Shown: positions 1-8,060 of the stretch, piece after piece | Position numbering within the stretch: the first letter of the stretch is position 1 | Layout: each line of letters begins with the position of its first letter | From: Chitinimonas taiwanensis DSM 18899 | GTDB taxonomy: Bacteria > Pseudomonadota > Gammaproteobacteria > Burkholderiales > Chitinimonadaceae | Direction of reading: 5' to 3' | NCBI RefSeq assembly: GCF_900119825.1 | Contig: NZ_FPKR01000011.1 | Span: forward strand, 62,001-126,000 | DNA: 64,000 nucleotides | The notes under the pieces: model-generated | Databases searched by the model: none | What the model saw: only the letters and a program-made list of their open reading frames with translations | What the model was told of the DNA's origin: nothing | Program-made: the position numbers and the translations under genes

Positions 1-576
1 GGCATGGTGCAGACTGCGCACCGCGCGGCGCAGGCTGGGGCCAGCGTGGTTCAGCTGCGTGCGCCGCAGTGGAAGAAGCGCCAGTATCTGCAGGCCGCCA
101 TTGAGCTGAAGGCGGCGCTCGACCCGCTCGGCGTGCCGCTGATCATCAACGACCATCTCGATATTGCGCTGGCCGTGGATGCAGCCGGCGTGCACGTAGG
201 CCAGGCCGACCTGCCCGTGGAGGTGGTGCGCCGCCTGCTGGGGCCGGACAAGCTGATCGGCCTGTCCACCTCGAATGCCAGCCAGCTGGCGGCCGCGCCG
301 CTGCATCTGACCAATTATGTGGGCGTGGGGCCGGTCTATCCGACCGGGACCAAGCCCGATGCCTCACCGGTCATCGGCCTGGCTGCCTTCAGCCAGCTGA
401 TGCGCGACAAGCGCCTGCCCGCGGTGGCGATAGGTGGCATCCAGGCCGGCATGGCCGCGCCGCTGATTGCGGCCGGTGTGGATGGGGTGGCCGTGGTATC
501 GGCCATCTGCGGCCAACCCGACCCGGCCGCCGCCACGGCCGCCTTGCTGAACGAGATACGCGGAGCACGCTCATGA
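1..576 (+). CDS. thiE: Thiamine-phosphate synthase, N-terminus cut by the window edge
   Basis: ThiE joins HMP-diphosphate and the thiazole phosphate to make thiamine phosphate in the cytoplasm. The reading frame is open from base 1, and the visible 190 residues begin at the QLR strand (VVQLRAP), so about 20 N-terminal residues lie outside the window; the ATG at 4 is probably internal. Family motifs in order are LIINDHLDIAL, GVHVGQADLP, IGLSTSN, YVGVGPVYPTGTK and AIGGI. The stop overlaps the thiD start (ATGA at 573-576), so the two genes are translationally coupled as a thiamine operon. ThiE versus a TenI-like protein cannot be excluded, but the GPVYPTGTK phosphate-binding loop and thiD next door favour ThiE. 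Confidence 0.93.
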   Translation, partial: GMVQTAHRAAQAGASVVQLRAPQWKKRQYLQAAIELKAALDPLGVPLIINDHLDIALAVDAAGVHVGQADLPVEVVRRLLGPDKLIGLSTSNASQLAAAPLHLTNYVGVGPVYPTGTKPDASPVIGLAAFSQLMRDKRLPAVAIGGIQAGMAAPLIAAGVDGVAVVSAICGQPDPAAATAALLNEIRGARS

Positions 577-1373
577 GCATTCCTCATGCATTGACCATTG
601 CCGGCTCGGACTCGGGCGGCGGCGCCGGCATCCAGGCCGACCTGAAGACCTTCTCGGCGCTGGGCGCCTATGGCATGAGCGTGCTGACCGCGCTGACTGC
701 GCAGAACACCCAGGGGGTGAGCGCCGTGCATCCGGTGCCGGCCGATTTCGTGGCGGCCCAGCTTGATGCGGTGTTTGCCGATATCCGCGTCGATGCGCTC
801 AAGCTTGGCATGCTGGCCAATGCCGTCATCATCCACGCCGTGGCCGACGGCCTGCGCCGCTATGCGCCGCAGTATGTGGTGCTGGATACCGTGATGATCG
901 CCAAGGGCGGCCACCCGCTGCTGCAGGCCGATGCGGTGGGGGCGATACGCAGTGCGCTGCTGCCGCTGGCCAGCCTGATCACCCCGAATCTGCCCGAGGC
1001 CGCCGCGCTGCTCGGTTGCGCGCCAGCCGACAGCGAGGACGCGATGCGCGCCCAGGGCCGCGCGCTGCTGGCGGCCGGCGCACAGGCAGTGCTGATGAAG
1101 GGCGGCCACCTGGGCGGCGCGGAAAGCCCGGACTGGCTGATTACGCCGGAGGGCGAGACCCGTTTCAGCCAGCTGCGCGTGGCCACCCGAAACACCCATG
1201 GCACCGGCTGCACACTGTCGGCCGCGCTGGCCGCCTTGCGCCCGCGCCATGCCGACTGGCCGGCCACCGTGGCCGCCGCGCGCGACTATCTGCACGCGGC
1301 TTTACAGGCGGCCGACCGGCTGGCGGTGGGGCAGGGCATCGGCCCGGTCCATCACTTCCACGCCTGGTGGTAG
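573..1373 (+). CDS. thiD: Hydroxymethylpyrimidine/phosphomethylpyrimidine kinase
   Basis: ThiD phosphorylates HMP and then HMP-phosphate to give HMP-diphosphate, the co-substrate of ThiE. The 266-residue product has the usual family length. The N-terminal substrate/ribokinase motif GSDSGGGAGIQADLKTF is at residues 8-24, the DTVMIAKGG segment in the middle, and the ATP/anion-hole motif THGTGCTLSAA near residues 208-218 (Cys213 in GTGC). The start is fixed by the ATGA overlap with thiE. The gene ends just before a strong hairpin terminator shared with the convergent lysA. Assignment follows from sequence motifs and the thiE partner. Confidence 0.96.
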   Translation: MSIPHALTIAGSDSGGGAGIQADLKTFSALGAYGMSVLTALTAQNTQGVSAVHPVPADFVAAQLDAVFADIRVDALKLGMLANAVIIHAVADGLRRYAPQYVVLDTVMIAKGGHPLLQADAVGAIRSALLPLASLITPNLPEAAALLGCAPADSEDAMRAQGRALLAAGAQAVLMKGGHLGGAESPDWLITPEGETRFSQLRVATRNTHGTGCTLSAALAALRPRHADWPATVAAARDYLHAALQAADRLAVGQGIGPVHHFHAWW

Positions 1374-1399
1374 GCCGGCCGCTAGCGCAAAGTCGCCCC

Positions 1400-1433
1400 A
1401 AAACAAAGCCCCGCTCTGGCGGGGCTTTGTTTT
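1400..1433. terminator. Bidirectional terminator between thiD and lysA
   Basis: A perfect 15-bp stem (1400-1414 with 1419-1433, loop TCTG) has an A-rich left flank and a T-rich right flank. It can therefore end transcription of thiD from the left and lysA from the right. Confidence 0.9.
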
Positions 1434-1448
1434 GCTGGGAAGCTGCGC

Positions 1449-2711
1449 TTACAGCGCTTCCAGTGCCAGCAGCTCTTCCACGGTCTGGCGGCGGCGGATC
1501 AGGCGGTCGGTGTCGCCGTCCACCAGCACTTCGGCAATCAGCGGGCGCGAGTTGTAGTTGGACGACATGCTGGCGCCGTAAGCGCCGGTGTTGTGCAGGA
1601 TCAGCAGATCGCCCACCTCCGCGCGCGGCAGGGCGCGCGGCAGTACCACGCCGCCATCTCCCTGGGTAAATACATCCCCCGATTCGCACAGCGGGCCGGC
1701 CACCACGCTATGGCCGGCCGGGCGCTCGGCCCCATCGTGGGCAATCAGGCTGATGCCGTGATAGCTGCCATACATGGCTGGGCGCATCAGCTCATTGAAG
1801 CCGGCATCCACCAGTACGAAGTGATTGCTGCCGGCCTGCTTGGTGGCGCGCACCTCGCTGATCAGGCAGCCCGCTTCGGCCACCAGATAGCGGCCTGGTT
1901 CGATTTCCAGCTGCAGCGGGTGACCGAGCACGGCTTCGGCCTCACGCCGTGCCGCATCCCACAGGCCGAAATAGTGTTCGGTGTCGATGCTGGCCTCGCC
2001 GTCCTTATACGGAATGGACAGGCCACCGCCGGCCGAGATCGCGTGCAGATCGTGGCCGGCCGCACGCGTTTCGCGCACCAGCTGCACCATGGCGCCGCAT
2101 ACCTGGCTCAGATGGCCGTAATCGACGCCCGAGCCGATATGCATATGCAGGCCGACCAGTTGCAGGCCGTGCTTGCGCACCGCATCCAGTGCCGCGCGCA
2201 GCTCGCTATGCCAGATGCCGTGCTTGCTGTGCTCGCCGCCGGTATTGGTCTTATTGCTGTGGCCATGGCCAAAACCTGGGTTGATGCGCAGCCAGACCGG
2301 ATGGCCGGGCGAGACTGCGCCGAGCTGCTCGAGCATATCGATGGAGCCGGCATTGACCGGCACACGGTGCTCGACCACGGTGTCCAGCGTGGCGCGGTCG
2401 AGCAGGTCGGCGGTGAACACGATGGCATCGGGCGTACTGGCCGGGTCGAAGCCGGCCGCCAGTGCACGCAGGATTTCTCCGCGCGATACCGCATCCACCT
2501 TCACGCCGGCCTCACGCATCAGGCGCAGGATGTGGGTGTTCGAACAGGCCTTCTGGGCAAAGCGCACGGTATCGAAGCGCTGCAGATCGGCAATGCGCTG
2601 GCGGATGGTGGCGGCCTCATACACCCACAGCGGGGTGCCATAGCGGTGGGCCAGGTCGGTCAGGCGGGTGGGGTTCAGCATGGTGGCGGCTTTCTGAAAG
2701 ATTGCCGCCAT
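1449..2711 (-). CDS. lysA: Diaminopimelate decarboxylase
   Basis: LysA removes CO2 from meso-diaminopimelate to form L-lysine, the last step of the pathway. The 420-residue PLP alanine-racemase-fold protein closely resembles the enterobacterial, LysR-activated type. The PLP lysine lies in RFAQKACSN (Lys54 from this start), followed by NPGFGHGHSNKTNTGGEHSKHG, HMHIGSG, EPGRYLV, the substrate-site GPLCESGD and YNSRPL near the end. An alternative start at 2681 (MLNPTRL) is possible. The longer start places the lysine at the same number as in E. coli, and neither start has a strong Shine-Dalgarno sequence. The divergent neighbour is the cognate activator lysR, 72 bp away. Confidence 0.97.
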   Translation of the reverse strand: MAAIFQKAATMLNPTRLTDLAHRYGTPLWVYEAATIRQRIADLQRFDTVRFAQKACSNTHILRLMREAGVKVDAVSRGEILRALAAGFDPASTPDAIVFTADLLDRATLDTVVEHRVPVNAGSIDMLEQLGAVSPGHPVWLRINPGFGHGHSNKTNTGGEHSKHGIWHSELRAALDAVRKHGLQLVGLHMHIGSGVDYGHLSQVCGAMVQLVRETRAAGHDLHAISAGGGLSIPYKDGEASIDTEHYFGLWDAARREAEAVLGHPLQLEIEPGRYLVAEAGCLISEVRATKQAGSNHFVLVDAGFNELMRPAMYGSYHGISLIAHDGAERPAGHSVVAGPLCESGDVFTQGDGGVVLPRALPRAEVGDLLILHNTGAYGASMSSNYNSRPLIAEVLVDGDTDRLIRRRQTVEELLALEAL

Positions 2712-2754
2712 GCTGCGCGCTGGTTAGTATGCTGTCCAATGCTGATTTTTGGCG

Positions 2755-2773
2755 TATCAATTCAATTTTGATA
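2755..2773. promoter_or_regulatory. Candidate LysR operator in the lysA-lysR intergenic region
   Basis: TATCAA-N7-TTGATA is a perfect 6-bp-arm inverted repeat with the spacing of LysR-type T-N11-A sites. It lies 10 bp upstream of the lysR start in the 72-bp region that must serve both divergent genes. Binding is inferred from position and symmetry only. Confidence 0.45.
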
Positions 2774-2783
2774 TGGATTTAGG

Positions 2784-3701
2784 ATGGCCGAGCTGATTTC
2801 CCACCGTCTGATCGAGGTGTTCCGCGCCGTGATGAGTACCGGCAATGTGACCGAGGCAGCGCGCCTGCTGCATAGCTCGCAGCCGACCCTGAGCCGCGAG
2901 CTGGCGCGCCTGGAACAGCTGCTGGGCTACGCGCTGTTTGCACGCAGCAAGGGTCGCCTGCAACCCAGCGCACGCGCCTTGCTGTTGTATGAGGAAGTGC
3001 AGCGCAGCTATCAGGGGCTTGATGCGGTGGTGGGGCTGGCGCGCGAGCTGGCGGCGGGCGAGCGTGGTTCGCTCAGTGTGCTCAGCCTGCCCGCGCTGAC
3101 CCAGGCACTGCTGCCGGCCGCCTGTGCGCGCCTGTTGGCGCAGCATCCGGGCGCGCAGCTGGCCATCACCCCGCAGGAATCGCCGCTGCTGGAGGCCTGG
3201 CTCAGCGCGCAGCGCTTCGACCTTGGCCTGACCGAACATATCGAAGCGCCACCTGGCACCCGCGTGCAGCCACTGCTGGTCGCCGATGAAGTATGCGTGC
3301 TGCCGGCCAGCCATCCATTGGCCAGCCGCAGCGTGCTGGCGCCAGCCGATTTCGCCGCCCAGCCCTTTATCAGCCTGTCGGCCCAGGATCCTTACCGTGC
3401 CCAGCTCGACCAGGTATTCGCCGCCGCCGGCGTGCAGCGTGCGCTATGCCTGGAAACCCATAGCGCGGTGGCGGTCTGCGCGATGGTGGCTGAGGGCGTG
3501 GGCCTGTCCATCGTCAACCCGCTCAGTGCCGCCGCCTGCGCCGATCCGCGTCTGGTGCTGCGCCGCTTCAGCGTATCGATTCCCTACCGGGTCGGCCTCG
3601 TGCTGCCCGAGCACCGCCCGGCCAACCCGCTGCGCGATGCGCTGACCGCGGCGCTGCGCGATAGCGCAGATGCCGTGCTGGCAAGGTTGGCGGCGCTCTA
3701 G
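2784..3701 (+). CDS. lysR: LysR, activator of lysA
   Basis: This is the founding-type LysR regulator that activates lysA when diaminopimelate is available and represses itself. The 305-residue protein has an N-terminal winged helix-turn-helix (residues about 5-64, TEAARLLHSSQPTLSRELARLE). The effector domain retains the blocks typical of true LysR, such as PQESPLLEAWLSAQRFDLGLTE, EVCVLPASHPLA and ETHSAVAVCAMVAEGVGLSIVNP. Divergent orientation to lysA and the shared 72-bp intergenic region match the E. coli arrangement. No other target is evident nearby. Confidence 0.94.
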   Translation: MAELISHRLIEVFRAVMSTGNVTEAARLLHSSQPTLSRELARLEQLLGYALFARSKGRLQPSARALLLYEEVQRSYQGLDAVVGLARELAAGERGSLSVLSLPALTQALLPAACARLLAQHPGAQLAITPQESPLLEAWLSAQRFDLGLTEHIEAPPGTRVQPLLVADEVCVLPASHPLASRSVLAPADFAAQPFISLSAQDPYRAQLDQVFAAAGVQRALCLETHSAVAVCAMVAEGVGLSIVNPLSAAACADPRLVLRRFSVSIPYRVGLVLPEHRPANPLRDALTAALRDSADAVLARLAAL

Positions 3702-3889
3702 CCAGCCAGAATCAAGCGCTTAATGACCATGAGTTGCCAGACTTAGTGCATATGCACGAAAAATCGTACTGATCTTGCTGAAATCCGTATTAGTCACTCG
3801 ATAAAACATCGTTACTGTTCAGCTCCACAGTGCCGATGCGATAGAGCACTGATCACGCACCCAAGTGCCCATAAAACGGAGACAGTAAG
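3702..3889 (+). promoter_or_regulatory. Control region of the polyol operon
   Basis: This 188-bp gap precedes the polyol operon. It contains two related 11-mers, AGTGCATATGC at 3745 and AGTGCCGATGC at 3829, and an A/T-rich stretch between them. These are possible half-sites for the AraC-type regulator encoded in the operon. A GGAG Shine-Dalgarno sequence lies just before the smoE start. The promoter itself was not identified with confidence. Confidence 0.35.
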
Positions 3890-5194
3890 ATGAAACAGCA
3901 AGCCTTTCTGGGCTTGGCCCTTGTCGCGGCCTTGTCCCTGCCCAGCACCGCCACCGAACTCGTGATTGTCACCGTGAATAACGGTCATATGATCGAGATG
4001 CAGAAGCTTGGTAAGTATTTCGAGCAGGCGAACCCCGGCATTCAGCTCAAGTGGGTGACCCTCGAGGAGGGAGTGCTGCGTCAGCGCGTCACCACCGATA
4101 TCGCCACCAAGGGCGGTCAGTTCGATGTGATGACCATCGGCATGTATGAAACGCCGATCTGGGGCAAGAAGGGCTGGCTGCAGGAGATCAAGCCCGATGC
4201 GGCCTACGATGTGGACGATTTGCTGCCGGCCATGCGCAATGGGCTGTCGGTGGGCGGCAAGCTGTATGCGGTGCCCTTCTATGGCGAAAGCTCGATGCTG
4301 ATGTACCGCAAGGACCTGGCCGACAAGGCGGGCGTGCAGGTGCCCGAGCGCCCGACCTGGACCCAGATCCGCGATCTGGCCGCCAAGATTCACGACCCGA
4401 AGAACGGTGTGTATGGCATCTGCCTGCGCGGCAAGCCGGGCTGGGGTGACAATATGGCCTTCCTGTCCACCATGGTGAATACCTTCGGTGGCCAGTGGTT
4501 CGATATGAGCTGGAAGCCGCAAATCGACAGCAAGCCCTGGCGCGATGCGGTCGGTTTCTATGTGGACATGATGAAGAAGTACGGCCCACCCGGCTCGTCC
4601 AGCAATAGCTTCAACGAGATCCTCGCCCTGTATAACCAGGGCAAGTGCGGCATGTGGGTGGATGCAACGATTGCCGCCTCCTTTGTCAGCGATCCCAAGC
4701 AGTCCAAGGTGGCGGACAAGGTCGCCTTTGCCCAGGCACCCACCATGGTCACACCCAAGGGTGCCAACTGGCTGTGGGCCTGGACGCTGGCCATTCCGGC
4801 GGGCTCGCAAAAGGTAGAGGCCGCGCGCAAGTTTGTGACCTGGGCGACCTCGAAGGAATACATCCAGCTGGTGGCCAAGGTGGAAGGCTGGCACGCCGTG
4901 CCGACCGGCACGCGCAAGAGCACCTATGCCACGCCGGAATTCCAGAAGGCGGCCCGCTTTGCCGCCGCCGAGAAGATGGCCATCGATTCGGCCAACCCGA
5001 ACGACAGCACCTTGCCCAAGTCGCCCTATGTGGGCGTGCAATTCGCGGCGATTCCCGAGTTCCAGGCCATCGGCATCACGGTGGGTCAGCAGATGAGCGC
5101 GGCCCTGGCCGGCAAGACCACGGTGGATGCAGCGTTGAAGGCATCCCAGTTTGCTGCTGAGCGGGAAATGAAGAAGGCTGGTTACTACAAGTAA
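3890..5194 (+). CDS. smoE: Polyol ABC transporter substrate-binding protein
   Basis: This is the periplasmic receptor of a sorbitol/mannitol/arabinitol importer (SmoE/MtlE group, family 1 extracellular binding protein). The 434-residue precursor has a short signal peptide (residues 1-21, ending before TELVIVTV). Polyol-group signatures follow: LEEGVLRQRVTTDIATKGGQFDV, YETPIWGKKGWL, PFYGESSMLMYRKDL, and LWAWTLAIPAGS. It starts an operon with two permeases, an ATPase, two polyol dehydrogenases, an AraC regulator and xylulokinase, which supports a linear polyol as ligand. Which polyol binds best cannot be read from sequence. A hairpin follows the stop codon. Confidence 0.9.
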   Translation: MKQQAFLGLALVAALSLPSTATELVIVTVNNGHMIEMQKLGKYFEQANPGIQLKWVTLEEGVLRQRVTTDIATKGGQFDVMTIGMYETPIWGKKGWLQEIKPDAAYDVDDLLPAMRNGLSVGGKLYAVPFYGESSMLMYRKDLADKAGVQVPERPTWTQIRDLAAKIHDPKNGVYGICLRGKPGWGDNMAFLSTMVNTFGGQWFDMSWKPQIDSKPWRDAVGFYVDMMKKYGPPGSSSNSFNEILALYNQGKCGMWVDATIAASFVSDPKQSKVADKVAFAQAPTMVTPKGANWLWAWTLAIPAGSQKVEAARKFVTWATSKEYIQLVAKVEGWHAVPTGTRKSTYATPEFQKAARFAAAEKMAIDSANPNDSTLPKSPYVGVQFAAIPEFQAIGITVGQQMSAALAGKTTVDAALKASQFAAEREMKKAGYYK

Positions 5195-5223
5195 GGTGCT
5201 AAGCGACCCTGCTTGTTGAACCC

Positions 5224-5249
5224 ACGGTGCCCGCTGCGGCGGGCGCCGT
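5224..5249 (+). other. Intercistronic hairpin after smoE
   Basis: An 11-bp stem (5224-5234 with 5239-5249, one G.U pair, loop TGCG) lies between the binding-protein and permease genes and has no following T-run. Such hairpins protect the 3' end of binding-protein mRNA and lower downstream expression (as in malE-malF). Its position also argues for the permease start at 5279 rather than 5213. Confidence 0.6.
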
Positions 5250-5278
5250 GCTCGCTGCCACCTTCCGAGTACGCCACC

Positions 5279-6139
5279 ATGAACCGTCTGTTGCCGCGCC
5301 TCTTGCTGGCCCCGGCCGTCACCACCTTGTTTCTGTGGATGATCGTGCCGCTGGGTATGAGCATCTATTTCTCGCTGATCCGCTTTAACTTGCTGCAACC
5401 CGACCAGCACGGCTTTGCCGGGCTGGAGAACTTCGAATACTTCGTCACCGATCCGTCCTTTTCGGTGGCGGTGCTCAATACCCTGTTGCTGCTGGGCAGC
5501 GTGATCCTGATCACGGTGCTGCTGGGCGTCCTGATCGCGCTGCTGATCGACGAGCCCTTTCCCGGTCGCGGCATCGTACGCGTGCTACTGATCTCGCCCT
5601 TCTTCGTCATGCCCACGGTGAATGCGCTGCTGTGGAAGCACATGATGATGAACCCGATCTACGGCGTGCTGGCCCAGGTCTGGCAGTTCTTCGGCGCGCA
5701 GCCGGTGGACTGGCTGACCGAACACCCCCTGTTCAGCGTGATCGTCATGGTGTCCTGGCAATGGCTGCCGTTTGCCACGCTGATCTTCGTGACCTCGCTG
5801 CAGAGCATGAACCGCGAGCAGCTGGAGGCGGCGCGCATGGACGGCGCCAACTATCTGCAGCAGCTGCGCTATCTGTATCTGCCCCATCTGGCCCGCTCGG
5901 TGGCCGTGGTGGTGATGATCGAGCTGATCTTCCTGTTGAGCGTCTTCGCAGAAATCTTCACCACCACCGGTGGCGGGCCGGGCGACGCGAGCACCAATGT
6001 CGCCTTTCTGATCTTCAAACAGGCGCTGCTCAATTTCGATGCCGGCGTGGCCTCGGCCGGTGCGCTGTTCGCCGTGGTGCTGGCCAATATCGCCGCCGCC
6101 TTCCTGATCCGCCTTGTCGGCAAGAACCTGGATAAATAA
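5279..6139 (+). CDS. smoF: Polyol ABC transporter permease (MalF type)
   Basis: Inner-membrane permease of the polyol importer, 286 residues with six predicted membrane segments. The first is residues about 10-30 and the last near 260-280. The cytoplasmic EAA loop reads EQLEAARMDGANYLQQLRYLYLPHL, the coupling helix that contacts the ATPase. The start at 5279 (MNRLLPRLLLAP) is preferred over 5213 because the upstream codons would run through the hairpin at 5224-5249 and add a non-conserved tail. It lies between smoE and the second permease, 11 bp from the next gene, and would form the heterodimeric pore with that protein. Confidence 0.9.
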   Translation: MNRLLPRLLLAPAVTTLFLWMIVPLGMSIYFSLIRFNLLQPDQHGFAGLENFEYFVTDPSFSVAVLNTLLLLGSVILITVLLGVLIALLIDEPFPGRGIVRVLLISPFFVMPTVNALLWKHMMMNPIYGVLAQVWQFFGAQPVDWLTEHPLFSVIVMVSWQWLPFATLIFVTSLQSMNREQLEAARMDGANYLQQLRYLYLPHLARSVAVVVMIELIFLLSVFAEIFTTTGGGPGDASTNVAFLIFKQALLNFDAGVASAGALFAVVLANIAAAFLIRLVGKNLDK

Positions 6140-6150
6140 GGACGACGACC

Positions 6151-6978
6151 ATGGCTAGATCCCGTCTGACCCCAACCCTGATGGCCCGCACCGTATTGGC
6201 CTGGGCAGTCGCCCTGCTGCTGTTCTTCCCGCTCGCCTTTCTGTTCCTGACTGCCTTCAAGACCGAGCTGCAGGCGATTGCCGTGCCGCCCGAGCTGATC
6301 TTCAGCCCCACGCTGGAGAGCTTTCGCGAAGTGCATACGCGCAGCGACTACCTGCTGTTCGCCAAGAACTCGGTGATCACCAGCGTGGTGTCCACGCTGC
6401 TGGGCCTGTTGATTGCGGTGCCGGCCGCCTATTCGATGGCCTTCTTCCGCGGCCCGCGCACCAAGGACATCCTGATGTGGATGCTATCCACCAAGATGAT
6501 GCCGGCGGTGGGCGCGCTGGTGCCCGTGTATGTGCTGGCCCAGTACAGCGGCCTGCTCGATACCAAGCTGGCGCTGATCATCCTGTTCATGCTGTCCAAC
6601 CTGCCCATCATGGTCTGGATGCTGTACTCGCACTTCAAGGACATTCCGCCGGAAATCCTCGAAGCCGCCCGCATGGATGGCGCCAATCTGTGGCAGGAAT
6701 TCCGCCGCGTGCTGCTGCCGCTGGGCATGGGCGGCATGGCGTCCACCGGCCTGTTGTGCCTCGTGCTGTCCTGGAACGAGGCCTTCTGGAGCCTGAACCT
6801 CAGTTCCGCCAAAGCGGGCACGCTGGCCACCCTGATCGCCAGCTATTCCAGCCCCGAGGGGCTGTTCTGGGCCAAGTTGTCGGCCGCCTCCCTGCTCGCC
6901 ATTGCGCCCATCGTGGTGTTCGGCTGGTTCAGCCAGAAGCAGCTGGTGCAAGGCCTGACCTTCGGCGCCGTCAAATAA
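6151..6978 (+). CDS. smoG: Polyol ABC transporter permease (MalG type)
   Basis: Second inner-membrane permease of the importer, 275 residues, six membrane segments. The EAA loop is EILEAARMDGANLWQEFRRVLLPLG, and the C-terminus ends with the MalG-like tail FSQKQLVQGLTFGAVK. It lies 11 bp after smoF and 17 bp before the ATPase gene, all on one strand, so these encode one transporter. The pair of MalF/MalG-type permeases is typical of the CUT1 carbohydrate class. Confidence 0.92.
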   Translation: MARSRLTPTLMARTVLAWAVALLLFFPLAFLFLTAFKTELQAIAVPPELIFSPTLESFREVHTRSDYLLFAKNSVITSVVSTLLGLLIAVPAAYSMAFFRGPRTKDILMWMLSTKMMPAVGALVPVYVLAQYSGLLDTKLALIILFMLSNLPIMVWMLYSHFKDIPPEILEAARMDGANLWQEFRRVLLPLGMGGMASTGLLCLVLSWNEAFWSLNLSSAKAGTLATLIASYSSPEGLFWAKLSAASLLAIAPIVVFGWFSQKQLVQGLTFGAVK

Positions 6979-6995
6979 TTCGAGGAGACATCGTC

Positions 6996-8051
6996 ATGGC
7001 TTACCTGGCACTCAAAGGCATAGAAAAATTCTTCGGCGAGCATCGCGCCATCAAGGGCATCGATCTCAGCATTCACCAGGGCGAGTTCATCGTCTTCGTC
7101 GGTCCATCGGGCTGCGGCAAGTCCACGCTGCTGCGGCTGATCGCCGGCCTCGAGCAGATCGATGGTGGCGAGCTGGTGCTGGATGGGCGCGATATCACCA
7201 AGCTGCCCTCCAGCAAGCGCGACCTGGCCATGGTGTTCCAGAGTTATGCGCTCTACCCGCATATGAGCGTGTTCGAGAACATGAGCTTTGCGCTGCAGCT
7301 GGCCAAGGTGGACAAGGCGGTGATACGCGAGAAGGTCGAGCGCGCCGCGCGCATTCTCAACCTCAGCCCTTATTTGCAGCGCACACCCAAGGAACTGTCG
7401 GGTGGCCAGCGCCAACGGGTGGCGATCGGGCGCGCCATCGTGCGTGCGCCCAAGGTGTTTCTGTTCGACGAGCCGCTGTCCAATCTGGATGCCGCCCTGC
7501 GCGGCCAGACCCGGGTGGAGATCGCCAAGCTGCACCGCGAACTGGGCGCCACCACCATCTATGTCACCCACGACCAAGTAGAGGCCATGACCCTGGCCGA
7601 CCGCGTGGTGGTGCTGCGCGATGGGCAGATCGAGCAAGTCGGTACGCCGCTTGAGCTGTATGACCAGCCGGCCAATCAGTTCGTCGCCCAGTTTATCGGC
7701 ACGCCGCAGATGAATGTCGTGCAGGCCGAGCTACTGCCGGGTCTGCACCGCGCCTTCGGCCTCGAGACGCCCCTGCAGGGTGCGGTCGGCCTGCGCCCGG
7801 AGGATGTGGCGCTGTGCCGGCCTGGCCAGGGCACGCTGGATGGCCAGGTGGAATTGATCGAGGCGCTCGGGGCCGAGACGCTGATTTACGTGAGCACCCC
7901 GCTCGGCGCCCAGCTGGTGGCGCGCCAGCACAGTCGCAGCCCGCTGCAGCTGGGCGATGCGGTTGGCGTGCAGATCGACGCCCAGGCCGCCCATCTCTTC
8001 GATGCGCAAGGTCGCATCACCCGTCACGGCCACGCCGCGCAGACTCACTAA
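6996..8051 (+). CDS. smoK: Polyol ABC transporter ATP-binding protein
   Basis: Cytoplasmic ATPase of the CUT1 class (SmoK/MtlK, MalK-like), 351 residues. Walker A GPSGCGKST is near residue 36, the Q-loop VFQSYALYPHMSVFENM follows, the signature is LSGGQRQRVAIGRAI, Walker B VFLFDEPLSNLDAALR, and the switch histidine is in YVTHDQVEAMTLADR. A C-terminal TOBE/OB regulatory domain (residues about 240-351, FIGTPQMNV and GLRPEDVAL) is present. The start at 6996 follows a GAGGAG-type Shine-Dalgarno. The reading frame stays open far upstream, but those codons overlap smoG. Confidence 0.93.
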   Translation: MAYLALKGIEKFFGEHRAIKGIDLSIHQGEFIVFVGPSGCGKSTLLRLIAGLEQIDGGELVLDGRDITKLPSSKRDLAMVFQSYALYPHMSVFENMSFALQLAKVDKAVIREKVERAARILNLSPYLQRTPKELSGGQRQRVAIGRAIVRAPKVFLFDEPLSNLDAALRGQTRVEIAKLHRELGATTIYVTHDQVEAMTLADRVVVLRDGQIEQVGTPLELYDQPANQFVAQFIGTPQMNVVQAELLPGLHRAFGLETPLQGAVGLRPEDVALCRPGQGTLDGQVELIEALGAETLIYVSTPLGAQLVARQHSRSPLQLGDAVGVQIDAQAAHLFDAQGRITRHGHAAQTH

Positions 8052-8060
8052 GAGGCCATC

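Noticed and set aside
336-1295. Long open frame antisense to thiE-thiD (and similar antisense frames over lysA, kdpD, hmuR and others)
   Set aside because: They are mirror frames of GC-rich genes with no ribosome sites and low-complexity composition.
6477-6995. Upstream extension of the polyol ATPase frame
   Set aside because: It overlaps smoG in another frame. The ABC domain begins at 6996 after a good ribosome site.
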